NCBI GenBank assembly: GCA_903862885.1
Contig: CAIOZU010000035.1
Coordinates: 124,001 to 188,000 of the forward strand
Direction: 5' to 3'
DNA: 64,000 bases
Source: an uncultured Pseudomonadota bacterium
Lineage (GTDB): Bacteria; Pseudomonadota; Gammaproteobacteria; Steroidobacterales; Steroidobacteraceae
Shown here: positions 43,779 to 52,908 of the stretch, piece after piece
Numbering within the stretch: the first letter of the stretch is position 1
How the letters are laid out: each line of letters opens with the position of its first letter
The notes under the pieces: generated by a model
The model's input: only the letters and a program-made list of their open reading frames with translations
Told to the model about the DNA's origin: nothing
Database searches by the model: none
Program-made: the position numbers and the translations under genes

Positions 43779-44501
43779 ATGGAAAAACTCATTTATGCCT
43801 TCTGGCGCGGCAACCAGTCCGTCGAGTCGGTGCGTGATCGCTTTACACAGGAGACCGCCGCCCGTCTGCAAGCATTGGGGGCTGAACGCGTGCAACTGAA
43901 CGTATCTGACTTTGCGGATATGTCTGGCACCCTCATTAACTTCACCCTGGAAAGTCTCCCGCCGCGACCCGATGGCATCCTCTGCTTTTGGTTGAGCACG
44001 GCTTGGCGTCGAGAGCCGATTGAGGCGTTGCTTGGCGATCACTTCGCGCGCATTGCAGGCTACGTCGTCGCCGAATCCACCATTCTGCCAAACGTCAAAC
44101 ACCCCAGCCGCGCGGGCGAGCGCACCTACGGTTTTAGTCAGGTCACCTTCCTGCAGATCCCGCCGCGCCTGACTTACGCCCAGTGGCGAAAGGTATGGTT
44201 TGAGGAGCACACCCCGGTGGGCATTGAGACCCAAGCCAACTTTCGCTACGTGCAGAACGTGGTGGTGATGCCCCTGTCGGCCGACGCCCCGCCGTATGCA
44301 GCCATCGTTGAAGAGGGCTTCTCTCCTGAAGCCATGCGCGATCCGCACGCCTTCTATGGCTCTTTCGGCGATGCCAAAGAACTGCAGCATCGCATGGATC
44401 GGATGATGCACAGCTGCGCCAAACTAATCGACTTCGACAAGATTGATGTCATTGCGACCAGCGAATACATGCTGCATCAAGCCAAGGAGCCTGCTCTTTA
44501 A
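43779..44501 (+). CDS. EthD-like (dimeric alpha-beta barrel) protein, two-domain
   Basis: A 240-residue protein with two ferredoxin-like halves. The C-terminal half has the EthD-like WRKVWFEEHTPVGIETQANFR segment; the N-terminal half (KLIYAFWRGNQSVESVRDRF) resembles it weakly. No catalytic residues are known. It is monocistronic, and its promoter region is the 119-bp gap after the divergent SDR. The function is not recognised. Confidence 0.72.
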   Translation: MEKLIYAFWRGNQSVESVRDRFTQETAARLQALGAERVQLNVSDFADMSGTLINFTLESLPPRPDGILCFWLSTAWRREPIEALLGDHFARIAGYVVAESTILPNVKHPSRAGERTYGFSQVTFLQIPPRLTYAQWRKVWFEEHTPVGIETQANFRYVQNVVVMPLSADAPPYAAIVEEGFSPEAMRDPHAFYGSFGDAKELQHRMDRMMHSCAKLIDFDKIDVIATSEYMLHQAKEPAL

Positions 44502-44513
44502 GAGCGAGCGACC

Positions 44514-45272
44514 TCAGTCAAAATTAGCTTGTCCCCCATCGAGCGGTATGGTCGCACCCGTGAGGTAACTAAAATCGGATCTGAGCAACGCCACCACGCC
44601 GCGGCCGATGTCGATCTCACAGTCGCCCACCCGATTTAAGGGTACGGTTTTGAGATAGGCTTCCGAGCCAGGATCATTCTTAATCCACGCTTCAAGCGCC
44701 GGAGACATGGCCAACGGTGCCACACTATTGACGCGAATACCGTCAGGGCCCCACTCGGAGGCTGCGGCACGGGTTAAGGCACGAACGCCTTGCTTAGCGA
44801 TCGCATAAGCGCCGTAATTGGAGCTATCCCAGCGCTCTGAGGCCGCTGTCACCAGATTGATGACGTGCCCACCCCCACGCGCTTTCATATGCGGATGACA
44901 GGCCCGCATCAAACGAAAAGACGCCATGGGCCCGGACTGAATGCCGCGCATCATATCGTCATCGCTTAGCGACAGCAGCGGTCCCCAGCCGCCGTCATAG
45001 GCATTATTCACTAACACGTCCACACCACCGAAGTAGGCAACGGTCTTTGCGACCAATGCGTCGAGATCTTGTGGGTTAGCCACATCACAACGCACCGCCA
45101 ACCCTCGCCCGCCGCGCGCCGTGATTTGGCGAAGGGTGTCTTCGATCTTGGTGGCGGTGCGCCCGGCAATCACCACCTGCAAGCCCGCCGCCGCCATGGC
45201 CAGCGCAATGCCCTGCCCGACCCCTTGACCCGCGCCGGTCACAATGGCAATTTTTCCAACTAATTCAGACAT
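44514..45272 (-). CDS. SDR-family oxidoreductase
   Basis: A 252-residue classical SDR. Its marks are TGAGQGVGQGIA near residue 12, VLVNNAYDGGWG (NNA with the third residue altered), a LVTAASERW strand, YAIAK and the closing LTGATIPLDGG. The ATG at 45272 has GGAG eight bases before it; the longer ATG at 45284 would overlap the upstream gene. The SnoaL-like gene ends 11 bp upstream, so the two are an operon. The substrate is unknown. Confidence 0.84.
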   Translation of the reverse strand: MSELVGKIAIVTGAGQGVGQGIALAMAAAGLQVVIAGRTATKIEDTLRQITARGGRGLAVRCDVANPQDLDALVAKTVAYFGGVDVLVNNAYDGGWGPLLSLSDDDMMRGIQSGPMASFRLMRACHPHMKARGGGHVINLVTAASERWDSSNYGAYAIAKQGVRALTRAAASEWGPDGIRVNSVAPLAMSPALEAWIKNDPGSEAYLKTVPLNRVGDCEIDIGRGVVALLRSDFSYLTGATIPLDGGQANFD

Positions 45273-45283
45273 GGGTGACTCCA

Positions 45284-45766
45284 TTAAGCTTTCGGTGGTG
45301 GCACGTTTGCCAAGTGATGCGCAGTCAGTGTGGGGGGCTCAGGCAGCTTCTCCACTTGCTCATAGACGCGCGTATAGGTGGTCTCACAAATCCGCCAGCG
45401 TCCGTCTTCTTTGATATACCGATCCTGATAGAGCGCACTGCCGGTGGTGCGTGTCTGCTCGACCAAATTCAGATAGATGTCGGTCAGATACCAAGTGCCC
45501 ACGGCCGTGGTGTCCGTCAGCACATCAATTTCAGGGTGATGTCCGGTGTGACACCCGACCGAATTCGAGTTAAACGCGGCGGCGATAGAGGCCAATAAAG
45601 GGGTACGCCCTTTGAGTTCCCAGCGGTAGGTTCCGCCGATGTAACACACCTGCACATCCGGGACAAACAGGTCTTCAAGCGCCTTGATGTCCCCCATGTC
45701 GATGCTGCGGAAGTATTTGTGCTTAACGCGCTTAATCAGTTCAATGTCTTCAAGTCGCAATGACAT
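45284..45766 (-). CDS. SnoaL-like protein
   Basis: A 160-residue SnoaL-like protein. The helix LIKRVKHKYFRSIDMGDIKALEDLFVPD and the strand RWRICETTYTRVY are those of the hydroxylating-dioxygenase-subunit/SnoaL_4 subgroup. The frame extends upstream to 45946 but lacks family sequence there, so I chose the ATG at 45766. It lies 11 bp before the SDR and is divergent from the flavoprotein at 46003, with about 236 bp between starts. No function is recognised. Confidence 0.78.
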   Translation of the reverse strand: MSLRLEDIELIKRVKHKYFRSIDMGDIKALEDLFVPDVQVCYIGGTYRWELKGRTPLLASIAAAFNSNSVGCHTGHHPEIDVLTDTTAVGTWYLTDIYLNLVEQTRTTGSALYQDRYIKEDGRWRICETTYTRVYEQVEKLPEPPTLTAHHLANVPPPKA

Positions 45767-46002
45767 GGTATGCCCCAAGGTGACGGGTAAGACTAAAACA
45801 TACACGGATCTCGGTGAAGCGTCGACCCTTAAAGCGGCCGCGGTACTGCGCACGCCGGCCATGGGTATCCGGCCGGTAGCGCCTTGACCACCCCACGCCG
45901 CCACCGCCGGCCACGGCGCATCCAGCAGGCCGGCGGCGCACCCCAAAAGACAATTTTTACAGTAGAGTAGCCACCAGTCCTGTGCTCTTTGGAGTGGCTA
46001 TT

Positions 46003-47487
46003 GTGACCGATCTATCCAATGCATCACCCGGCTGCGCGATCGCAGCTGCCGACATCACACGCTGGGATTTAGAGACGGATGTGGTGGTGGTAGGCTTCGG
46101 CGCGGCCGGCGCATCCACCGCCATTGAGGCCGCGCGCGGTGGCGCACGGGTAATGCTGTTTGAGGCGGCCTCGGACAGCGGCGGCACCTCCGCCCTCTCT
46201 GGTGGAGAGATGTACCTCGGGGGCAGCGGCGGTACCCCCATTCAGCACGCGGCGGGTTTCAAAGATGAGACCGAGGATCTGTATCAGTATCTGATGATGA
46301 CCGGTGGGCCGAACCCAGATGCCGCTAAGGCACGCCTGTATGCAGAAGGCAGCCTCGCGCACTACCACTGGCTCGTGGCCCAAGGCATTGAATACAAAAC
46401 CTCCTACATCGCAGAGCGCTGCATTGAACCGAGCACCGACGACTGCTTGATTTGGTCCGGCAGTGAGGAGGCATGGCCCTTCGCCTCAGGCGCCACACCC
46501 GCCCCGCGGGGCCACTGCCCAAAATTCCTGGGCATGGGCGGCGGCAAGTACGTCATGGCTCAGCTGGCCCAGCAAGCCGTGGCCGCAGGCACCGAGGTGC
46601 ATTACAACGCCCGCGCCATGGCCCTGATTGTGGATCACAATCGCCACGTCCAAGGCATCGCAGTCAAAATCGACGGCAAAATGCTCGCCGTGCGCGCTCA
46701 ACGAGGCGTTGCGCTGTGCGCCGGCGGATTCATCATGAACCGCGACATGGTCAAACGCCACGCGCCATTGATGCTGCGCTCGCAATACCCTCTAGGCACC
46801 ATTGATGATGGCTCAGGCATTCGCCTCGGCATGAGCGTCGGTGGCGCGACCATTAACATGCAAGAGGGGTTTGTGACGATTCCCTGGTACCCGCCGGGTT
46901 CGTTGGTTAAAGGCATCTTTATTAATAATCAAGGGCAGCGCTTTATTAATGAAGACTGCTATCACGGACGCGTCTCGCACCACGCCATTCAGCAGGCCGG
47001 TGATCGTATTTGGTTACTACAAGATCACGCGACCTACGCGACCAGCGAGATGCACGCGCTTGCCCGCATGGAGATCGGCGCAGCAGGCGACAGTTGGGAG
47101 GAGATCGAGCGTGAACTACAGCTCCCCCATGGCGCGCTCGTCAACACCGTCTCGGTCTACAACGAATATGCAGCTCAAGGTGACGATCCGTTATTCCACA
47201 AAGCCGCTAAATGGCTAAAACCACTTAATGAGCCGCCGTTTGTCGCCATCGACTGCCGCATTGATCACTGCTTCTACGCCTCCTTCACGTTAGGCGGACT
47301 CGACACGCTGCCAACCGGTGAAGTGCGTGACGAAGACGGCGCAATCATCCGCGGCTTGTTTGCTGCGGGTCGCACTGCCTGCGGCCTTCCGCGTTCTGGG
47401 GCCGGCTACAGTTCAGGCTTATCACTCGCCGATGCGTCATTCTTCGGACGCCAAGCGGGCATTCAACTGGCTAACACTCGATCGTAG
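46003..47487 (+). CDS. FAD-binding dehydrogenase, fumarate reductase / KstD-like
   Basis: A 494-residue flavoprotein. The FAD Rossmann motif is VVVVGFGAAGASTAIEAARGG (about residues 26-46), followed by GGTSALSGGEMYLGG, a GNxIxKG-like INNQGQRFINEDCY segment and the C-terminal GYSSGLSLADASFFGR strand. This is the fumarate-reductase/3-ketosteroid-delta1-dehydrogenase superfamily. The start is GTG at 46003 with GGAG eight bases before it. It could be a steroid dehydrogenase or an enone reductase. The F420-type luciferase-like gene follows 14 bp later, so electron transfer to or from F420 is an open possibility. Confidence 0.84.
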   Translation: MTDLSNASPGCAIAAADITRWDLETDVVVVGFGAAGASTAIEAARGGARVMLFEAASDSGGTSALSGGEMYLGGSGGTPIQHAAGFKDETEDLYQYLMMTGGPNPDAAKARLYAEGSLAHYHWLVAQGIEYKTSYIAERCIEPSTDDCLIWSGSEEAWPFASGATPAPRGHCPKFLGMGGGKYVMAQLAQQAVAAGTEVHYNARAMALIVDHNRHVQGIAVKIDGKMLAVRAQRGVALCAGGFIMNRDMVKRHAPLMLRSQYPLGTIDDGSGIRLGMSVGGATINMQEGFVTIPWYPPGSLVKGIFINNQGQRFINEDCYHGRVSHHAIQQAGDRIWLLQDHATYATSEMHALARMEIGAAGDSWEEIERELQLPHGALVNTVSVYNEYAAQGDDPLFHKAAKWLKPLNEPPFVAIDCRIDHCFYASFTLGGLDTLPTGEVRDEDGAIIRGLFAAGRTACGLPRSGAGYSSGLSLADASFFGRQAGIQLANTRS

Positions 47488-47501
47488 GAGACTCTCTCGT
47501 C

Positions 47502-48368
47502 ATGCGTTTTACTTTTCAACTCGGTTTCTCGTACCACATGGACTATCAGATCGTTGCACAAGCGGCTGAACAGGCAGGCTTTAATGCCATTGGTATGCCG
47601 GATAGCTTCTTTCACACCAAAGCCTCTGACTCAGAATATCCTTACGCAGATACACAAAGTACGCGCAGCTATATTGAAAATATGGCATTTATCGACCCAT
47701 TAGTCGCCATGACGTGGATGGCGGCGGTGACCCGCAAAATTAAATTCTACCCCAGCGTACTCAAGGTGCCCACTCGCCAACCGCTGGTGTTGGCGAAGGG
47801 TTTATCCTCGCTGGCTTCGCTCACCGGTGGCCGCATTCTGCTGGGCGCGGGTTTAAGCCCTTGGAAAGAGGACTACAGCTACAACGGTGTCGATTTTGAC
47901 AAGCGCGGCAAGTTAATGGATGACTGCATCGCTATCATTCGGGGTGCAATGAGCGGCGAGTATTTTGAGTTTCACAGCGAGCATTACGATTTCGGCCCAA
48001 TGAAAATGAACCCGGTACCCGCCACACCCGTACCGATCATTGTCGGTGGTCATGCGAAGCCCGCGCTGTCACGCGCAGCCCGCTTGGGCGATGGCTGGGT
48101 ATCGGCCAATACCGACTTTGCGACCCTGCAGCAGTTGATCACCGACCTCAACAGCCTGCGTGACCAACATGGTACGCGCGGTAACAGTGCCTTTCAGATC
48201 CACGGTTTTGACGTCGCCGCCAAAACGGTCGCTGACTTCAAGCGCATGGCAGACATCGGGGTAACCGACGCTTGCACCTTACCCTGGGACATGATGAGTC
48301 CACAGACCACCGCCCAGCAAATTGATGCCATCAAGCGCTTTGGCGATGAGGTCATCGCCCGCTATTAA
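47502..48368 (+). CDS. luciferase-like oxidoreductase, probably F420-dependent
   Basis: A 288-residue LLM-family protein of the kind that usually binds F420 rather than FMN. The opening FTFQLGFSYHMDYQIVAQ, the GRILLGAGLSPWKED strand and the PVPIIVGGHAKPALSRAARLGDGWV segment are typical of the F420-dependent subgroup. Length is normal. It is cotranscribed with a KstD-like flavoprotein. F420 biosynthesis is encoded in this same window, so the cofactor would be available. Its substrate could be a cyclic enone or another electron-poor ring; direct sequence evidence of specificity is lacking. The next gene, a DUF1214, converges with one base between. Confidence 0.82.
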   Translation: MRFTFQLGFSYHMDYQIVAQAAEQAGFNAIGMPDSFFHTKASDSEYPYADTQSTRSYIENMAFIDPLVAMTWMAAVTRKIKFYPSVLKVPTRQPLVLAKGLSSLASLTGGRILLGAGLSPWKEDYSYNGVDFDKRGKLMDDCIAIIRGAMSGEYFEFHSEHYDFGPMKMNPVPATPVPIIVGGHAKPALSRAARLGDGWVSANTDFATLQQLITDLNSLRDQHGTRGNSAFQIHGFDVAAKTVADFKRMADIGVTDACTLPWDMMSPQTTAQQIDAIKRFGDEVIARY

Positions 48369-48369
48369 C

Positions 48370-49473
48370 TCAATCGCGCGGCACCTGCGAGAGCGGCAGG
48401 ACGCGACACACCGGAACGGGATGGCTCTTCGCCTCCGTCCAACGCAGCAGCATCGTTCCGGTGGTGTGGTTGTCGATGTCCAGCCAGTTCTTAAAGCCGA
48501 GATTTTCGTTCGACAACACCAGTCGGACTGAACCATCAGCCGATAAGCGCGCACTGTGTTTGTTGACACAGATGGGTAGGTAGCGGTAATCCAGCGACTC
48601 CATCCAATAGTTATCTACTTGGAAGTTCCACATCTTGCACTCGGGGGGAGACACCTCGATGACTAAGGCCTGCCCCGGCTCAATCGCCCAGTAGCCGTGC
48701 AGGTAGAAAATGTTGGGATCCCCACCCGCGCGCGTACACATCTCCTGATCCATATGATCCAGCGTGTTGGGCTTGGTGGCGAACAACTTCGACCACTCAG
48801 CGAAGGTGTGCGCAGTGCCACGCACAAAGGCAGCCGCAGAGTTTAACGATTGCACTAAACGATCTGCCGATAAAGACTGTGGCTTTACCGGCGCACCGAT
48901 TCGCTCAATAGTCATCGAAGCGGGTACTTCAGAGCGCCGATCGGCGAAGGTGTTTCGGACTAAGACCATGGTCGAATCCGCCGCCATCGGCAACCAGTTG
49001 CCTTCATGCGGCCGTTGACTCACGATAATCTCAAAAGTGCCATCGGCTTCTATTTTAAGCTCTTTGACGTCACGCTCACCCGTCGAGGCCATCGTGCCAT
49101 CAATTGCATAGCGGTTGGCTTTGGTGGCGAACGACAGCACGGGCACCGTACCGCGCGTGCCGCGCAGCCGATACTCACGGTCACCCTTCACCGTGGCATT
49201 AAAGTAAATATTATCGGGGTTGTCCGCACCAATTTTTGCGGTGGTGTGCGAGGCCTGATAAAACGTAGGGAAATCGGGGTCTGAACACTCCAGCATCATG
49301 TCAAGCGCCACGCGCGTCAGTCGACTCAGATAGCGCCACCCTTCAGCGCGGTCCAACTCGGTGGCTGGCGCATCGGGGCGTAGAATGGTCTTACCGGCGG
49401 CTTTAAGGCCGTCACAGAAGGATTCCCACGCCTCACCGCTCAGCACTTTCGACACATTCTCATTTGACGACAT
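48370..49473 (-). CDS. DUF1214-family protein (copy 2)
   Basis: A 367-residue DUF1214 protein. Its opening (EAWESFCDGLKAAG) and the C-terminal MWNFQVDNYWMESLDYR and NWLDIDNHTTGTMLLRW segments correspond to copy 1. No signal peptide, membrane helix or known catalytic motif is evident. It converges with the F420-type LLM gene, one base between. The BVMO stop lies 45 bp upstream on the same strand. The three copies share layout but differ widely, so they are old paralogues with probably different substrates. Confidence 0.78.
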   Translation of the reverse strand: MSSNENVSKVLSGEAWESFCDGLKAAGKTILRPDAPATELDRAEGWRYLSRLTRVALDMMLECSDPDFPTFYQASHTTAKIGADNPDNIYFNATVKGDREYRLRGTRGTVPVLSFATKANRYAIDGTMASTGERDVKELKIEADGTFEIIVSQRPHEGNWLPMAADSTMVLVRNTFADRRSEVPASMTIERIGAPVKPQSLSADRLVQSLNSAAAFVRGTAHTFAEWSKLFATKPNTLDHMDQEMCTRAGGDPNIFYLHGYWAIEPGQALVIEVSPPECKMWNFQVDNYWMESLDYRYLPICVNKHSARLSADGSVRLVLSNENLGFKNWLDIDNHTTGTMLLRWTEAKSHPVPVCRVLPLSQVPRD

Positions 49474-49518
49474 GATTCATCCCCTGTTACTTAACCCATC
49501 GCCCGCCACAGGCTTTGT

Positions 49519-51459
49519 CTACGCCAACCACTGATAATCCGAGGGATTGATCGCTTGCGTCCATCCCCAATAATCCACCAGACGCCACGGCGAGGTGGTG
49601 ACCACCCGCCCCTTGCTGTTTCGATACCAACTACCCGCCTGCGGATGCGACCACACCAGACCTGCGAGCTCGTTGATCAGGCGCGTCACGTAAGCCTCGT
49701 AGACCTCCGTCTTGCAGTCCATGGCCGAAGCGCCGCGCTCGATCAAGGTCTTTATGCAGCTAGTGACATAGCGCACCTGACACTCGGAGTGAAAAATAAT
49801 ACTGCCAGCGTGGGCGAGATTCGTCGCGGGCCCATACAGACAGAACAGATTGGGGAACTGTGGGATCGTGATGCCAAGGTAAGCACGCGCCTCATCGCCC
49901 CATAGGCCATGCAAATTGACGCCTTGACGCCCGGTCACTTTCATCGGTGACAGAAACTGAGTCGCGTGAAACCCCGTCGCCCAAATAATCACATCGACAT
50001 CAATGTGACCCTCCTCAGTCAAAATACCGGTCTCATCAATCTGGGTCACGGCTTCGGTAAGCAACCGCACATTGGGTCGCTGCAGCGCTTTTAACCAACT
50101 GCCATTGTCCTGCAACATGCGCTTACCCATGACAGGGTATCGGGGCGTGACCTTATCCAGTAACGCCATGTCATCGCCCACTTGGCTTCGCAGATACGCC
50201 GTTAAGCCCTCACGCATCTGATCGTTTAACGCGTTCACTGCCCGCTCGGGATGTGGCCAGGTCGGATCAATGCGCAGTGCCGGCAAGATCCCGTCACTGC
50301 CCGGCCAAAAAATCAAAAAGCGAAACCAGCGCCCATAGAAAGGCACGTGCTGCACCAGCCAGTTAAAGGCCTCACTGACCGGCTCATGGTAAATCGGATT
50401 AGGCATCATCCACGCGGGTGAGCGCTGAAAAACATACATCTTGGCCACCGACGGGGCAATCGTCGGCACCAGCTGAAAAGAACTCGCACCGGACCCTACT
50501 ACCGCCACGCGCTTACCCGCCAGAGACACAGTCGAATCCCACTCGGCAGAGTGCATTTGAATGCCTTTGAAGCGCTCTCGACCCTTCACATCCGGAATGA
50601 GCGGTCGATTCAGCTGGCCGACGGCACTCACTAAGGCGCTATAGCGTGTCACCGTTTCTGTTTGATCCGCGCGTCGGCAGGTCACTTCCCAGTCATTCGT
50701 CTGATCATCAAAACGTGCCGCAATCACCTCTGTATTGAACTGCATGTGAGGCACGAGCCCATGGCGCTCAGCAAATCCACGAAAATAGCTAACTAACTCA
50801 TCACGCTGTGCAAAATACTCGGTCCAGCTTTGGTTCTGCTCAAAGGAGTAGGAGTAAAAGTGATTGGCAATATCCACCCGACAGCCCGGGTACTTATTTT
50901 CAAACCATGTACCGCCCACCGACTCATTCTTTTCAACCACCGTGAATGGGATGCCCGCCTCTTTAAGGCGCATGGCCTGCAAAAGACCGGACATACCCGC
51001 CCCGATCACCAATACATGTCGCTTGGCCAACGTGTCCGCTGACACCGGCTGAGTCCAGGGCGTCAAACGCAAATCGACGCCATCCAGCGCCAACTCCTCG
51101 AGCATCATGGGGACGTACTCGTCTGCCACCTGCTCGCCGGCGATAAAATTCATCATCTCAAGGACCCGCTCGGCCGACGGCGCTGGCGGCAGCGTGCAGC
51201 CACGATCTCGGTAATCCTTGAGTGCCGTGAGTGCGAGGCCACGCACGCGGGCGTTCTGCTCCTCACTGAGCCCCCCGTGGTACTCATTAATTAATGGTTT
51301 TTTCGGGCGGATATCGCCACGCAGCACGCTCACATCGCCCGTCAAATGGACGAGGGACATGATGAGCGCCGGCACACTGGCACCGGCGAGCATGCGCTCG
51401 AGTTCAGCATCCGTGGCGGTAATCAAGTGTTCTGCGGGCTTAATTCGCGTGGTCATCAT
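49519..51459 (-). CDS. Baeyer-Villiger flavin monooxygenase
   Basis: A 646-residue type I BVMO. FAD binds at VLVIGAGMSG (149-158). The BVMO fingerprint FxGxxxHxxxW is present at F297-W307, which separates it from plain N-oxide monooxygenases. NADPH binds at VAVVGSGASS (318-327). The N-terminal extension of about 145 residues before the first Rossmann strand is longer than in cyclohexanone monooxygenase and resembles large BVMOs of other degraders. It converts a ketone to an ester or lactone with NADPH and O2. The start is the ATG at 51459; an upstream TTG at 51468 was rejected. DUF1214 genes lie 35 bp and 45 bp to either side, all on the minus strand. Confidence 0.9.
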   Translation of the reverse strand: MMTTRIKPAEHLITATDAELERMLAGASVPALIMSLVHLTGDVSVLRGDIRPKKPLINEYHGGLSEEQNARVRGLALTALKDYRDRGCTLPPAPSAERVLEMMNFIAGEQVADEYVPMMLEELALDGVDLRLTPWTQPVSADTLAKRHVLVIGAGMSGLLQAMRLKEAGIPFTVVEKNESVGGTWFENKYPGCRVDIANHFYSYSFEQNQSWTEYFAQRDELVSYFRGFAERHGLVPHMQFNTEVIAARFDDQTNDWEVTCRRADQTETVTRYSALVSAVGQLNRPLIPDVKGRERFKGIQMHSAEWDSTVSLAGKRVAVVGSGASSFQLVPTIAPSVAKMYVFQRSPAWMMPNPIYHEPVSEAFNWLVQHVPFYGRWFRFLIFWPGSDGILPALRIDPTWPHPERAVNALNDQMREGLTAYLRSQVGDDMALLDKVTPRYPVMGKRMLQDNGSWLKALQRPNVRLLTEAVTQIDETGILTEEGHIDVDVIIWATGFHATQFLSPMKVTGRQGVNLHGLWGDEARAYLGITIPQFPNLFCLYGPATNLAHAGSIIFHSECQVRYVTSCIKTLIERGASAMDCKTEVYEAYVTRLINELAGLVWSHPQAGSWYRNSKGRVVTTSPWRLVDYWGWTQAINPSDYQWLA

Positions 51460-51494
51460 AGGTCTCAACAGAAAACGTTACGACGCCTGACAGC

Positions 51495-52733
51495 TTACAC
51501 GCTGTCTGAGGCAAGGTCAGCGACTCCACGCGGGCATTCGGTCTTTACCGTGAGTGCGGCAAAGCCGTCACGCTGCAGGTGATCAAGCGCCACTCGGTGC
51601 ACGACCACCGCAGGGGGTGGCGCCACGGTCAATATAATCCGCAGACTCATGCCACCATGCGGGTGACCCGCTGAATCGACCCAGTTGCCCCCGACGCGCG
51701 GATCGCTGTCGGCAATCACCACCATCACCGAGCCATCCGTTTCGGTGTGGCAGCGGTACTGGCTGAGATAACCCTGCCCTTCCTCGTAATTATCCAGATT
51801 TTCTTGCCAAATATTACACAGCTGAAAAATCCAGTAGTCACAGGCGGGCGGCACAAAGCGCAGAACCAAAGCCTCCCCCGCCGCTTTTTCCCACATGCCA
51901 AAGCCATGGTGACGATCAGGAACGCCGCCATTGCTAAGATACAGCGCTTGACTGAAACGAATCTGATTGGGGCTCTTGGATAAGGTGTCCTGAAACCAGG
52001 AGCGCACCAATTCACCGTAGCCCAAAACCAATTGACCGGCCTTCGCCAACGCGCCACTGAGGTGAGTGGCGGTCAGTGGAACGGGTGCTGCGCCATCCAC
52101 GCGCTCTATCCGAAAAGTGGGCGCCGATTCCTGCTCGCGTCGGTGATAAACAACCCGAATAAGGAGACCGACACAATCGGGGGTGATCTCAAGCCAGTCT
52201 GCCCCACCCGTCGGCCGTTTCTGACTGACCACCACCTCAAAGCGACCCTGCGCATCGTAGGAGATCGCGCTGCTTTGCAAAAAGCCGGTGGTGCGAAGCA
52301 TCGCGGGGTTCAGCTCCTTCAGCCCCTCGACACCCCGACCGGCCCAGTTCTGATGACCTGGATCTGCGGGTGTGGCAGCCGTCCAAGCGGCCATCACAAA
52401 ATAGGGGGCCGTGCCGCGCTCACCCGTGATGCGATACGCATGCGTGCCATCAACAAACTCGGCGAGCAGGTGATCCTGATCCGGCGACTGGAAGTTAATC
52501 GACTGACGCCAGGGTGCATCTCGCAGGCGCGGGCGCTCAGGCTCACTGTTTTCCACAAAACGCTCGAGACCATTGCGCGTCAGTCGAGTGAGAAAGCGGT
52601 ACCACTCGATCCGATCTTGCTCAGTGGGTAGATCGCCAAAGGCATCAATGATGTGCCCCGCCGCTTTAAGCGAATCGCAATAATCGTCCCACGCTTGGCC
52701 GGACAATACGCGTTGGGTGGACTCTCTACTCAT
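51495..52733 (-). CDS. DUF1214-family protein (copy 3)
   Basis: A 412-residue DUF1214 protein, the longest of the three. It opens QAWDDYCDSLKAAGH, has a YWIFQLCNIWQENLDNYEEGQGYLS segment and ends with GGNWVDSAGHPHGGMSLRI, matching the other copies in layout. Compared with copies 1 and 2 it has extra loops. It is the first of the DUF1214-BVMO-DUF1214 minus-strand group. Whether it is an enzyme is not known. No signal peptide is visible. Confidence 0.78.
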   Translation of the reverse strand: MSRESTQRVLSGQAWDDYCDSLKAAGHIIDAFGDLPTEQDRIEWYRFLTRLTRNGLERFVENSEPERPRLRDAPWRQSINFQSPDQDHLLAEFVDGTHAYRITGERGTAPYFVMAAWTAATPADPGHQNWAGRGVEGLKELNPAMLRTTGFLQSSAISYDAQGRFEVVVSQKRPTGGADWLEITPDCVGLLIRVVYHRREQESAPTFRIERVDGAAPVPLTATHLSGALAKAGQLVLGYGELVRSWFQDTLSKSPNQIRFSQALYLSNGGVPDRHHGFGMWEKAAGEALVLRFVPPACDYWIFQLCNIWQENLDNYEEGQGYLSQYRCHTETDGSVMVVIADSDPRVGGNWVDSAGHPHGGMSLRIILTVAPPPAVVVHRVALDHLQRDGFAALTVKTECPRGVADLASDSV

Positions 52734-52908
52734 CTTTGATCCTTACCGATAGGGCTGTGAATATCATCGTCGCCCGCCTGCAAGCCGTCAATGGACGCAC
52801 CACCCGCCTTGCCTGTTAACAGGCACACCTTGGCGGGTCACGAACCCCATCGTTCAATGCGGCCTTAGAAATAAAGCCATGGCCGGCTCAGTGAAGCCCG
52901 CACGCTTC

